This document shows, piece by piece, positions 17,422 to 26,057 of a stretch of DNA of 64,000 bases (position 1 is its first letter; every line of letters begins with the position of its first letter). The DNA lies in assembly GCF_014648055.1 (NCBI RefSeq), contig NZ_BMQJ01000004.1, positions 1-64,000 of the forward strand, written 5' to 3'. The translations under genes were made by a program, and so were the position numbers. The stretch is from Streptosporangium pseudovulgare. Lineage in GTDB: Bacteria > Actinomycetota > Actinomycetes > Streptosporangiales > Streptosporangiaceae. Below the pieces are notes generated by a model. The model saw only the letters and a list, made by a program, of their open reading frames with translations. It made no database searches and was not told the DNA's origin.

Positions 17422-18643
17422 GCCGCACGACGACCAGGACGTCCGTCAGCCGGTCGATCCGCACCACGTGACCGCGGTACGCCACCTGCTGGGATCCCAC
17501 GAACCCTCACCCGGCACGGTCGCGGAGGGCCGCGCCCGGCTGCTCGCCGAGGCGGCCGCGACCGCCACGGTCAGCAGCCTGGAACCCGTACGGCGGAGGC
17601 GGCGCGGGCGGCGGGGCCGGTGGGCCGGCGTCGGGCTGAGCCTCGCCGCCGCGGCGGCCGCGGTGGCGGTTCTCGTCCCCATGGGACTGTCCGGCGGTGG
17701 GACGTCCGTCGTGCCCCGCACCGGCGTGCCGGCTCCCGCCACGACCGAGCTGACCGCCCGGCAGGTCCTGCTCGCCGCCGCCGTCGCCGTGGAGAAGGCC
17801 CCCGCGAGCGGCGACTACTGGCGCATCGCGACGGTCGACCGGTCGACGTTGACCGACCCCACCCGCAGCTATGTGATCGAGACCAGGTGGTCCGGAGAGC
17901 AATGGCTGACGGAACGGCCGGATCTGCAGGGCTGGCGCATCAGGCGGTATCTCGGCGCCAAGCCCGTGACCCCGCGGGACGAGGAGGCATGGCGGGCCGC
18001 GGGGGCGCCCACCAGTTGGCGGTACTCCGAGGACATGAAGAGTGAACAGTTCGCCGCCCCGCCGCCCGGGGGGACGCTGGAGGCGGCGGCGGGCGAGCGG
18101 ACCGCCGAGCGGCTTCGCGGCCGTTGGAAGGGCACGGCCGGTGACCTGATATGGGATTCGATCACCTGGCAGGAGGCGCGCGCGATCCCGGACGACCCCG
18201 GGAAGCTTCGGACGTACCTGGAAAAGTACGTCCGGCGGCAGGTGGCGCATCCTGACTCCGGGATAGACGTGGAGAAGGAGATGCCGCGGCTCCTTCGGGC
18301 GGTCTGCATACGGATGATCACCGGCTTGCCGGTGTCCCCCGAGGCTCGCGCGTCCGCCTACCGGATCCTCGCGTCCCTGCCCGGCATCCGGGCCGGGGGG
18401 GAGATCACGGATCCGCTGGGCCGGCGCGGGCAGGCGCTCGTCTATCGGGAGGAGGCCGAGCCGGGCCTGTTCACTGAGATCCGTTTCGTGGTCGACCCCG
18501 GCACCGGTCTGCCGCTCGCCGAAATGCGGATGAACGTGGCCAAGGGCGCCGACGGGCGGACGGTGGAGATCCCCTCATCCACCTCGTACCAGGCGATCGG
18601 CTGGACCGACGAAAGACCGGAACCGCCCGCCCACCGGGACTGA
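17414..18643 (+). CDS. CU044_5270-family membrane protein, probable partner of the ECF sigma factor
   Basis: A 409-residue protein with a ~70-residue cytoplasmic N-terminus (VTAVRHLLGSHEPS, then a basic [10 protein letters not shown] stop-transfer), one transmembrane helix (VGLSLAAAAAAVAVLVPMGL, ~78-97) and a ~300-residue extracytoplasmic domain (GDYWRIATVDR, MKSEQFAAPPPGG, AYRILASLPGIR, FVVDPGTGLPLAEMRMNV). The family name is known mainly from Streptosporangiaceae. The topology and the 8-base overlap with the sigma gene suggest a membrane-bound anti-sigma or signal-receiving protein, but it lacks the zinc-binding HxxxCxxC of classical ZAS anti-sigma factors. Confidence 0.85.
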   Translation: MDEPHDDQDVRQPVDPHHVTAVRHLLGSHEPSPGTVAEGRARLLAEAAATATVSSLEPVRRRRRGRRGRWAGVGLSLAAAAAAVAVLVPMGLSGGGTSVVPRTGVPAPATTELTARQVLLAAAVAVEKAPASGDYWRIATVDRSTLTDPTRSYVIETRWSGEQWLTERPDLQGWRIRRYLGAKPVTPRDEEAWRAAGAPTSWRYSEDMKSEQFAAPPPGGTLEAAAGERTAERLRGRWKGTAGDLIWDSITWQEARAIPDDPGKLRTYLEKYVRRQVAHPDSGIDVEKEMPRLLRAVCIRMITGLPVSPEARASAYRILASLPGIRAGGEITDPLGRRGQALVYREEAEPGLFTEIRFVVDPGTGLPLAEMRMNVAKGADGRTVEIPSSTSYQAIGWTDERPEPPAHRD

Positions 18644-18745
18644 GGCGCTCACCGATCCGCGCGCGGGGACCAGGCGGGGGCCGGCCCCCGCGCGGCCCTC
18701 CCACCGATCATCGCCGCCGAAGCCGCCGAAGCCGATCATTGGCAT
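18572..18745 (-). pseudogene. Truncated ORF with intact translation start next to a double palindrome
   Basis: On the minus strand AAGGAG leads into ATG (18745) and the frame MPMIGFGGFGGDDRWEG. It runs into sequence antisense to the 3' end of the CU044_5270 gene and stops at 18572. The Gly/Phe-rich start looks real (PadR-type regulators and small Gly-rich proteins can begin like this), but only about 15-30 residues precede what reads as out-of-place sequence. I infer that the body of the gene was deleted, leaving its promoter, operator and start. Confidence 0.4.
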
Positions 18746-18749
18746 GCTC

Positions 18750-18799
18750 CTTAGAGGTGTACCTCTTAGAGCCATGGTTCTAAGAGGTACACCTCTAAG
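18750..18799. promoter_or_regulatory. 50-bp double palindrome (tandem operator)
   Basis: Two perfect 21-bp arms (18750-18770, 18779-18799) flank GCCATGGT. Each arm is itself nearly palindromic around AGAGGT-2-ACCTCT, so the site holds two similar operators in mirror orientation. The composition is AT-richer than its surroundings. It lies just upstream of the truncated minus-strand ORF and 150 bases upstream of the MATE exporter. A TetR- or PadR-like dimer binding twice would fit. Confidence 0.7.
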
Positions 18800-18949
18800 A
18801 TCATTCGATACGCCGAGGGAAAGCCGGAGACCGCCGGACCGGCCAGAGGCGGATGAGGGTGGTTCCCGGGTCTGCGGCGATCTCTCACGGTAGGATGAAG
18901 ATCGATCCCGGGTGGAGCGTGATGACGGCTCCCCGGGATTCTCCGTTTC

Positions 18950-20257
18950 ATGACCCCTTACCGTGCGATCCTCGGTGCCGCCGTCCCCCTCTACCTCTCC
19001 TCGGTCGCCTCCATGGCGGGCTCCCTGGTGACCGTCTCGGTCCTCGGCCGGCACGCGACCGCGACGCTGGCCGCCGCCCTGGTCGGCGCGGTCGCCACCC
19101 CGGCGATCGCCGCGGTGACCGGGGTCATGCGGGGCCTGATGCCGTTCCTCGCGCCGGTCCGCGACGACGCGGACGCGGCGGTTCCCATCATGCGCGACGC
19201 CCGGTGGCTGGCCATCGCCGTCGGGGTGACGGGCGCGCTCGCCGCGGCGTGCGTGCCGGTGATCGCCCGGATCGGCGGGGTGCCCGGCGAGGTCGTCGGC
19301 GAGCTCGGGCTCTATCCGGCCCTGACGGCACTGGAGATCCTGGTCAGGGCCCTGGCCGGCGGCGCGACCTCGGCGCTCGTCGCCCTCGGCCGGAGCCGGA
19401 TGGTGCTCTGGTCGGGGCTGTCGGCCACGGCCGTCGCCGTCACGCTGACCGCCGCCCTGGTCCCGCCGCTCGGCCTGACCGGCGCGGGGATCGCCGAGGT
19501 CGCCTCCGCCTGCGTCGGCGCGGCCGTCGCCAACGTCTGCCTGCGCCGCCTGCCGCTGCTCCGGGGGCACTCGACACGCCCGGGACGGCCCCGGCCGAAG
19601 GAGATCCTCGACATGGCGCGGGTCGGCCTCCCACTGGCGGGCACCGTACTGGTCAAGTTCGCGGTGCTGGGCGTGGTGGCGTTCGCGGTGGCCCGGCTCG
19701 GCACGGGCGACGGGGCGGTCCACGCGGTCCTCAACTCCCTGATCGGATTCGTCATGGTCGCCTCCATCTCGGTGGCGCAGGCGTCGATCCCGGTGGTCGC
19801 CCGCGCCGCCGACCCGCGCGAGGCACGCCGCGCCGTCCGGGCCGCACTGGTGATCGCGCTCGCCGGGGCGTCGGCGGGCGCGGCCGTACCGGCGGTGGCC
19901 GGGGGCGGGCTGGTCGGGCTGTTCACCGGCGACGCCGCCGTGGCGGGCCGGGTGCTCGGGATGCTGCCGCTGATGATCCTGGCGGCGATGGCGGACGGCT
20001 GCCAGGCGGTGACCGGGTTCGGCCTCACCGCGCTCCGGCGGTCCTCGGCCAGCCTGACCTACTTCGCGATCCTGTACGGCCTGCTCGCCCTGGCCGCCTT
20101 CCCCGTGGCGGCGACGGCGGGCCTGACCGGCCTCTGGACGGCCAGGATCGCGGTGAACCTGCTGCTCGTCGCCGCCCAGGGAGCGGGCTTCCTCCGCTAC
20201 AGCGCGCTGGTCGGGTCGCCGGCCGTACCGGGGCGGACCGCGCCGGTACAAGGCTGA
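18950..20257 (+). CDS. MATE-family efflux transporter
   Basis: A 435-residue polytopic membrane protein with about twelve helices, beginning MTPYRAILGAAVPLYLSSVA. Halves of similar layout start at AILGAAVPLYLSS and MARVGLPLAGTVLVKF, as in MATE Na+/H+-coupled exporters. Other family-like segments are TALEILVRALAGG and PLMILAAMADGCQAVTGFGL. The substrate is unknown. No Shine-Dalgarno of note precedes ATG 18950. The palindrome at 18750-18799 is the nearest candidate control site, but it faces the other way. Confidence 0.8.
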   Translation: MTPYRAILGAAVPLYLSSVASMAGSLVTVSVLGRHATATLAAALVGAVATPAIAAVTGVMRGLMPFLAPVRDDADAAVPIMRDARWLAIAVGVTGALAAACVPVIARIGGVPGEVVGELGLYPALTALEILVRALAGGATSALVALGRSRMVLWSGLSATAVAVTLTAALVPPLGLTGAGIAEVASACVGAAVANVCLRRLPLLRGHSTRPGRPRPKEILDMARVGLPLAGTVLVKFAVLGVVAFAVARLGTGDGAVHAVLNSLIGFVMVASISVAQASIPVVARAADPREARRAVRAALVIALAGASAGAAVPAVAGGGLVGLFTGDAAVAGRVLGMLPLMILAAMADGCQAVTGFGLTALRRSSASLTYFAILYGLLALAAFPVAATAGLTGLWTARIAVNLLLVAAQGAGFLRYSALVGSPAVPGRTAPVQG

Positions 20258-20365
20258 CCCGTCGGCTCGCGGCCCGCCCCGGCACGGCGAGGCGGGTGGC
20301 GTCCGGCGACGGCGCGGACCGGGTACGGCCGCTTCCGCGGGCCGATCGCAGGGCATTATGGCGGG

Positions 20366-21610
20366 ATGGGGAGTAAGGCGGGGGAGATCGTGGTCCGTAC
20401 GCTCGCGTCGGCCGGGGCGGTCGTGCTGGCCGGCGCGGTGGCGCTCGCCGGACCGCAGGCGCGGGCGCAGGCCCGCGAGGGGACGGCGGAGCGGTCCCGG
20501 GCGGTGACGCCTCAGGAGCAGGCGCAGGCGGGGACGCGGGTCGAGGCCCACGGGGCGCCGGGCGACGTGCGGGCCGGGGCTCCGGCGGGGGCCTCGACCC
20601 GGGCGGCGGCGTGGGACGACGACGAGGGGAGGCCGCTGTTCACCTTCAAGGACCGGCGGATCAACGAGTCGAGCGGGCTGGCGGTCTCGCCGACGCACCC
20701 GGACGTCTACTACACCCACAACGACAGCTCGGCCGCGCCGGTCTTCTACGCCGTCGGGCCCAACGGCCGTACCCGCGCGACGTTCAACCTCCGGGGGGCG
20801 TCGGCCCGCGACTGGGAGGGGATGGCGGCGTCCAAGGACCCGGCGACCGGCCGGGGGGTGCTCTGGTTCGCCGACATCGGCGACAACTTCGACGGGGCGT
20901 GGCCGGACGTCTCCGTCTACCGGGTGGACGAGCCCGCCGCGATGCGTGACGCCACCCTGCCCGCCGTGCGCTACCGGTTCCGCTACGAGGACGGCAAGCA
21001 CAACGCCGAGAGCGTCATGGTCCACCCCCGCACCGGGCGGCTCTACATCGTGACCAAGCAGTTCGCCGGCGGGGTCTACGCGGCGCCGAAGCGACTGCGC
21101 ACCGACCGGATCAACGTGCTCCGCAGGGTCGGCTCCGCGCCCATCATGGCCACCGACGCCGCCTACGCCCCCGACGGGTCGAGTTTCGTCATCCGCACCT
21201 ACTTCTCCGCCACCGTCTACCGGGCGCCGGGCAAGGAGATCTCCCGGGTGTCGATGCCGCCGCTGGAGCAGGCCGAGTCCATCGCCTACACGCCCGACGG
21301 CAGGGCGCTGCTGACCGGGAGCGAGGGGGTCGGCAGCCCCGTCTACCGCGTCCCGCTGCCCGAACGGGTGCTCCGCGAGATCGACGCGACGCGGGCGAAG
21401 GCCGCGGAGAACCGAAAGGCCGCGCCGACCCCGACGGGGAACACGGAAGGCCGGGCCACGACGGCAGCCGACGCCGGACCGGACGCCCGGGGTGACACAC
21501 GGGCGGCCGACGCCGACGCGGGGGTGCCGAACCGGGCGGTGGCACTGTGGCTGGCCGTCGCGGCGGGAGCCACCGGCGTCATCACCTTCATCGCCCGCCG
21601 CGCCAGATAG
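20366..21610 (+). CDS. Membrane-anchored extracytoplasmic beta-propeller-like protein
   Basis: A 414-residue exported protein. Residues ~10-32 form a signal sequence or anchor (ASAGAVVLAGAVALAGPQARA), followed by a disordered Ala/Gln-rich stretch. Residues ~85-335 have propeller-like strands (INESSGLAVSPTHPDVYYTH, RDWEGMAASKD, GVLWFADIGDN, HNAESVMVHPRTGRLYIV, AESIAYTPDG). The C-terminus is a disordered linker, one transmembrane helix (VALWLAVAAGATGVITFIA) and basic RRAR, a tail anchor. The ADIGDN and ESIAYTPDG blocks recall phytase-like/esterase-like propellers. ATG 20366 is seven bases after CATTAT, so it could be leaderless. Function not established. Confidence 0.75.
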   Translation: MGSKAGEIVVRTLASAGAVVLAGAVALAGPQARAQAREGTAERSRAVTPQEQAQAGTRVEAHGAPGDVRAGAPAGASTRAAAWDDDEGRPLFTFKDRRINESSGLAVSPTHPDVYYTHNDSSAAPVFYAVGPNGRTRATFNLRGASARDWEGMAASKDPATGRGVLWFADIGDNFDGAWPDVSVYRVDEPAAMRDATLPAVRYRFRYEDGKHNAESVMVHPRTGRLYIVTKQFAGGVYAAPKRLRTDRINVLRRVGSAPIMATDAAYAPDGSSFVIRTYFSATVYRAPGKEISRVSMPPLEQAESIAYTPDGRALLTGSEGVGSPVYRVPLPERVLREIDATRAKAAENRKAAPTPTGNTEGRATTAADAGPDARGDTRAADADAGVPNRAVALWLAVAAGATGVITFIARRAR

Positions 21611-21697
21611 CCGGGCGGGGGCCTCGGACCCGGCGTCGGGCCGGGATGAGTGCTTTCCGCAACCGAACGGCAACCGGCGCCTGCCATCGTCGGCACC

Positions 21698-24571
21698 ATG
21701 CCTGATCGAACCCCGCCCCCCGGTGCGCGGCGCCCGCTGGGAACGGGCTGCCCGGAGTGCGACGCGCCCATCGACGCGACGTACGACCGCTGTCCCCGCT
21801 GCGCGCTGCCGTTGCGCGGGCCTGTGGCGACCCAGCTGTGGCACGTGGACCGGGCGCTGGCCGACCTGCGGGCCAAAGAGGCCGAGCTGCTGGAGCGACG
21901 CGGCGGACTGCTCGCCCGGCTCAGGGCGGAACACGCCCCGGCCCCCGGGCCCGTGCCCGCGGGTTCCCTCGGCAGCCTCGGTGGCCCCGGTTCCCCCGGT
22001 GGCCCCGGTGGCCCCGGCGGTCCGGGCGGTCCCGGTGGTCCCGGCGGTCCGGGCGGTCCCGCCGCCCCGCGCCGGGACTTCTCGCCGCGGGCCGTGCAGA
22101 ACCTCCTCCTCACGCTCGGCGGCCTGCTCCTCGTCGTCGCGGCCGTCGCCTTCACCGTGGTGAACTGGGGGCGCATCGGCATCGGCGGGCGGGCGGTGAT
22201 TCTCGCCGGGCTCACCGCGCTGACCCTCGCCGCGCCGCGGCTCCTGGTGCGGCGGTCACTCGTCACCACCGCGGAGACCGTCGCGATGCTCGGCGTCGCC
22301 CTGCTTCTCCTGGACGGCTACGCGGTCCGGCGCGCCAGCCTGGCAGGAGCCGCCGACCTCGCCGGACGCGACTACGCCGCCCTGCTGTCCGCCGTGGTCG
22401 CGCTCGCCATGGCGGGGTACTCGCGGCTGCTGCCGCTGAGGCTGCCGCTGCCGGTGGCGATCGGGTTCGCCCAGCTCCCGCTCCCGCTGCTGTTCGTGCA
22501 CGGGGTGGACGTCCGGAGCACCGCGGCCCTCGTGACCACGGCCGCGGCCGACGCCGTCCTCGTCGGGCTGCTCACCCGCGGGGCGCGCGGCCCGGTCTCC
22601 GTCCCCGGGACGGCGCCGGAGGCAGGCGATCCGAGGCCGGGGGCCGGTGACCCGGGGCCGGAATCACGCGATCCGGAGCCGGGGGCGGGTGATCCGGGGC
22701 CGGGGACGCGGGGTTCGGAGCGGGACGCGGGCGGGCGGTGGGCGCGGGCGACCGCGTCCGCCTGTTTCGGCCTGGCCTGGACGTCGGCCGTGCTCTGCGG
22801 GGTCCTCCACTCCGTCTTCGGGGCGCCGGCCCCCGGCGCGTTTCCGGGCGCCGCGGCCGCCGGCCTCCTCGACGGGGCTCTGCTGGTCGCGTCGGCCGTG
22901 ATCGGGGTGGCCGTCGCCGTACGGCTGGGGGCTCCGGCGCGTACGGTCCTCGCGGCCGCGTCGGCGCTCGCGGCGGCCGTCGGCCTGGCCGCGCCCCTCC
23001 GATCGCTGTTCCCGGGGGAGTGGTGGGCCGTCTCCCAGGTCACCGCGGCGCTGGTCGTCGCGGCGGTCGCGCTGTACCCGCCGGGTCCGGTGAACGCGCG
23101 GATCCGCCGAGCAGCGGGCACGCCGGTCCGCGGGGGCGTGCGGATCCGCCCGGCCGCCGCGGTCTCCGCCGGTCTCCTGGCCGGGCTCGTCGCGGTTCCC
23201 ACGCTCGCCGCCGGGATCCACGGGTTCTACCACCCGCTCGCCCGGCCTTGGGCGCCGCCGGTGGAGCACGTCCGGCAGCACCCGTCCCTCGTCGTCCTGG
23301 CGGTCCTCACGGTGGCCGCCCTGGCGGCGTTCCGCGGCCGGGCCGCCGGGCGCGCCGGTGCGCTCACGGCGGCGTCGGCCGCCGGACCGGTGGTCCCGGC
23401 GGTGCTGGCGGCCTCGGTCGCCCCGCCGTACGGGGTGGAGCTGGCGTTGCTGGTCGCGGGAATCGTTCCGGCGGCGTGGGCGGCGGCGCGCGGCCGCGAC
23501 GGCGGGACGGTTTCCGCGGCCGGAGCGATCCCGGCGATCGGTGCCGCCGGTGTGGCCGGCGTGGCCGGCGCGCTGTGGGCGGGGTCGCTGGCGGTCTCCT
23601 GGGCGCTCGCGGCGGAATCCGCCACGCTGGCCGTGCTCCCGGCGGTGGCGGCGATCGGGGCGGCGGTCGCGGTGGCCGGCCGGGAGCCGGCCGTACGGGC
23701 CGGCGCGGCGGGCGTGGCGACGCTGCTCCTGGGCGGCGAGGCGCTGGCCGCCGGTCTGGCGGCGGGGTGGCCGGTACGGTACGCGGCGTTCGGCGCGCTG
23801 ACCGTGGCCTGTGCGGCGGCGGTCGTCGCGGGCCGCCTGCGGCGGTCGGCGTTCGCGGTCGGGGTGGAGCCGGCGGGGTACGCCCTCGCCGCCGCGGGCC
23901 TGATCCTGGCCGTCACGGGTTCGCTCCCGGAGGCCGTTCGGGGCACGGCGCCGCTCACGGGGTCCGCGGTGGGCGCGGGCTCCGGCGCGGACCTGCCGGT
24001 GATGGCGCTGGCCTGCGCGGTCGCCGGCGTGCTGATGGCCGGTACGGCGCTGCGCCCCGACCGGCGGCAGGCCGGGTACGTGGGGACGGCCCTCCTGCTG
24101 GTGGCCTCCTGGCTGCGGCTGCTCGCCTGGGACGTGTCGGTGATCGAGGCGTACACGGTCCCGTTCGCGCTGGTGCTGGTGGCCTTCGGCCGGTGGCGGG
24201 CGCGCGGGGCGCGGATCTCCTCCTGGAGCGCCTACGGCACGGGTCTGGCCACCGGCCTGCTGCCCAGTGCGTTCGCGGTGTTCCAGGGCGAGGGCTGGGT
24301 CCGGCCGCTGCTGCTCGGTCTGGTCTCGATGGCCGTGCTGCTGGCCGGGTCCCGGCTGCGGCTCCAGGCGCCGGCCCTGCTCGGCGGCCTCACGCTGGCC
24401 GTCGTCGTCCTGCACGAGCTGGCCCCGTGGGTCGCGCTGGTCGTCGTGGCCGTGCCGCGGTGGGTGCCGATGGCGGCGGGCGGGCTGCTGCTCGTCGCGC
24501 TCGGCGCCACCTACGAGGCCCGGCTGAGGGACGTGCGCCGTCTGCGGGCGGCCGTGGGCAGGATGCGCTGA
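21698..24571 (+). CDS. SCO7613 C-terminal-type polytopic membrane protein with zinc ribbon and collagen-like linker
   Basis: A 957-residue protein. Residues 15-37 form a zinc ribbon (CPECDAP ... CPRCALP). A coiled region follows (HVDRALADLRAKEAELLERR), then a collagen-like run of about ten GGP triplets (residues ~96-122), then more than 20 hydrophobic helices to the C-terminus starting NLLLTLGGLLLVVAAVAFTV. This is the architecture of the SCO7613 C-terminal family in actinomycetes. Function is unknown; the ribbon and coil suggest a cytoplasmic interaction module. I chose ATG 21698 because it sits just ahead of the ribbon. A disordered Asp/Pro/Gly linker lies between helices at 22610-22735. 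Confidence 0.8.
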   Translation: MPDRTPPPGARRPLGTGCPECDAPIDATYDRCPRCALPLRGPVATQLWHVDRALADLRAKEAELLERRGGLLARLRAEHAPAPGPVPAGSLGSLGGPGSPGGPGGPGGPGGPGGPGGPGGPAAPRRDFSPRAVQNLLLTLGGLLLVVAAVAFTVVNWGRIGIGGRAVILAGLTALTLAAPRLLVRRSLVTTAETVAMLGVALLLLDGYAVRRASLAGAADLAGRDYAALLSAVVALAMAGYSRLLPLRLPLPVAIGFAQLPLPLLFVHGVDVRSTAALVTTAAADAVLVGLLTRGARGPVSVPGTAPEAGDPRPGAGDPGPESRDPEPGAGDPGPGTRGSERDAGGRWARATASACFGLAWTSAVLCGVLHSVFGAPAPGAFPGAAAAGLLDGALLVASAVIGVAVAVRLGAPARTVLAAASALAAAVGLAAPLRSLFPGEWWAVSQVTAALVVAAVALYPPGPVNARIRRAAGTPVRGGVRIRPAAAVSAGLLAGLVAVPTLAAGIHGFYHPLARPWAPPVEHVRQHPSLVVLAVLTVAALAAFRGRAAGRAGALTAASAAGPVVPAVLAASVAPPYGVELALLVAGIVPAAWAAARGRDGGTVSAAGAIPAIGAAGVAGVAGALWAGSLAVSWALAAESATLAVLPAVAAIGAAVAVAGREPAVRAGAAGVATLLLGGEALAAGLAAGWPVRYAAFGALTVACAAAVVAGRLRRSAFAVGVEPAGYALAAAGLILAVTGSLPEAVRGTAPLTGSAVGAGSGADLPVMALACAVAGVLMAGTALRPDRRQAGYVGTALLLVASWLRLLAWDVSVIEAYTVPFALVLVAFGRWRARGARISSWSAYGTGLATGLLPSAFAVFQGEGWVRPLLLGLVSMAVLLAGSRLRLQAPALLGGLTLAVVVLHELAPWVALVVVAVPRWVPMAAGGLLLVALGATYEARLRDVRRLRAAVGRMR
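21984..22062 (+). repeat. In-frame 9-base GGP repeat (collagen-like)
   Basis: Tandem variants of CCCGGTGGC/CCCGGCGGT encode consecutive Gly-Gly-Pro triplets inside the SCO7613-type gene. Synonymous differences between copies show the repeat is kept for its protein sequence, though it remains prone to slippage. Confidence 0.8.
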
Positions 24572-24613
24572 CGACGCGCGGCTGCGGACAGGATGCGCTG
24601 ACGACGCGCGGCT
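24559..24613 (+). repeat. 25-bp direct repeat spanning the stop codon of the SCO7613-type gene
   Basis: The unit at 24559-24583 carries the ATGCGCTGA end of the gene and is repeated exactly at 24589-24613, a 30-base period. Further GCGGCTCCCG and CGGTCCCGGCGTGCGG copies follow to about 24700. This is a local slippage duplication in the 3' untranslated region; the gene end itself is not altered. Confidence 0.75.
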
Positions 24614-24777
24614 CCCGCGCGCGGTCCCGGCGTGCGGCTCCCGTGCGGTCCCGGCGTGCGGAGCCGGCACACGATCCCGGTGTGCGGCTCCCGCGCGCGG
24701 TCCCAGCCTTTCAGACGGTATGTGGGCAAAAGGTGACGATCGGCGGAAGGGGCTTCACCGCGGGGAAGTGTTGCCGT

Positions 24778-24783
24778 TAGCGT
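24778..24783 (+). promoter_or_regulatory. -10 element for a probable leaderless lhgO transcript
   Basis: TAGCGT ends six bases before the ATG at 24790, and TTCACC sits 18 bases upstream as a -35. There is no Shine-Dalgarno. The layout matches leaderless promoters common in actinomycetes. Confidence 0.5.
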
Positions 24784-24789
24784 GCGGGC

Positions 24790-26022
24790 ATGCGCTTTCT
24801 GGAGGCCGGTGCGTCCGGCGGCGCCGTCCCCCGCGGGAGCGTGGGGGTCGTCGGCGCGGGAATCGTCGGACTGGCGGTGGCCCGGCAGGTGGCCCTGGGC
24901 GGCGCCACGGTGACCGTCCTCGACAAGGAGGACCACGTCGCGGCCCACCAGACCGGGCACAACAGCGGCGTCGTGCACGCGGGGATCTACTACCGGCCCG
25001 GTTCGCTCAAGGCGCGGCTGTGCCGCGAGGGCGCGGCGATGCTCAGGGAGTACTGCGCCGAGCATCGCATCCCCTACGACGAGGTCGGCAAGCTCGTCAT
25101 CGCCTCCACCGCCGCCGAGCGGCCGGGGCTGCGGGACATCGCCGAGCGTGCCCGCGCCAACGGCGTGCCGGGCATCGCCGAGCTGGACGCCCTGGCGCTG
25201 CGCGAGGTCGAGCCGAACGCCGTCGGGGTGGCCGCCGTGCACTCCCCGCACACCGCGATCGCCGACTTCCCCGCCGTCGCCCGCCGCCTGGCCCGCGACG
25301 TCGAGGAACTGGGCGGCTCGGTGCTCCTGTCGCACCCGGTCCGCGCCCTGCGGCAGACCTCGGGCGGGGTGGACGTGCTGGCCGGCGGGCGGAGGCTCCG
25401 CTTCGACCGGTTGATCGTCTGCGCCGGCCTCGGCACCGACGCCGTCGCCCGGATGGCCGGGGCGCCCGGTGACGTGCGGATCGTCCCCTTCCGCGGGGAG
25501 TACTACGCGCTGGCCGGCGCGGCCAGGGCCCTGGTCCGCGGGCTGATCTATCCCGTCCCCGACCCCCGCTACCCGTTCCTCGGCGTCCACCTGACCCGCC
25601 GGATCGACGGTGAGGTCCTGGTCGGCCCCAACGCGGTCATGGCCCTGGCGCTGGAGGGCTACTCCTGGCGCGACGTCGATCCGGGCGACCTGCGCCGGAT
25701 CCTCGCCTGGCGGGGCACCCGGCGGCTGGCCGTACGGCACTGGCGGACCGGGGTGCGGGAGGTGCTCGGCTCGCTGTCCAAGGGGGCCTTCCTGTCCGCC
25801 GCCCGCCGCTACGTGCCCGCCGTCACCGCCGGCGACCTCGTCAGGGTCGAGGGCGGCGTCCGGGCGCAGGCCGTGGGCAGGGACGGCGCCCTTCTGGACG
25901 ACTTCTCCGTCGACGTCCAGGACCGGGTGGCGCTGGTCAGAAACGCCCCTTCACCTGCGGCGACGTCCAGTCTGGCAATCGCCAGGCATATTGTGGGGCT
26001 AACCTCGGTGTCGTCCTTTTAA
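24790..26022 (+). CDS. lhgO: L-2-hydroxyglutarate oxidase
   Basis: A 410-residue FAD-dependent oxidoreductase of the DAO superfamily. The dinucleotide-binding motif VGVVGAGIVGLAVARQ begins near residue 18. HNSGVVHAGIYY with SLKARLC is diagnostic of LhgO/YgaF; later blocks are PFRGEYY, YPVPDPRYPFLGVHLTRRI and VLVGPNAVMALALEGY. It oxidises L-2-hydroxyglutarate to 2-oxoglutarate, removing a by-product of central metabolism and feeding electrons to the quinone pool. It stands alone ahead of the two-component genes. The start is fixed by the promoter six bases upstream. Confidence 0.92.
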   Translation: MRFLEAGASGGAVPRGSVGVVGAGIVGLAVARQVALGGATVTVLDKEDHVAAHQTGHNSGVVHAGIYYRPGSLKARLCREGAAMLREYCAEHRIPYDEVGKLVIASTAAERPGLRDIAERARANGVPGIAELDALALREVEPNAVGVAAVHSPHTAIADFPAVARRLARDVEELGGSVLLSHPVRALRQTSGGVDVLAGGRRLRFDRLIVCAGLGTDAVARMAGAPGDVRIVPFRGEYYALAGAARALVRGLIYPVPDPRYPFLGVHLTRRIDGEVLVGPNAVMALALEGYSWRDVDPGDLRRILAWRGTRRLAVRHWRTGVREVLGSLSKGAFLSAARRYVPAVTAGDLVRVEGGVRAQAVGRDGALLDDFSVDVQDRVALVRNAPSPAATSSLAIARHIVGLTSVSSF

Positions 26023-26057
26023 CTGCGCTTTCATCTGGGGGAGTGAAGATAACCGCC

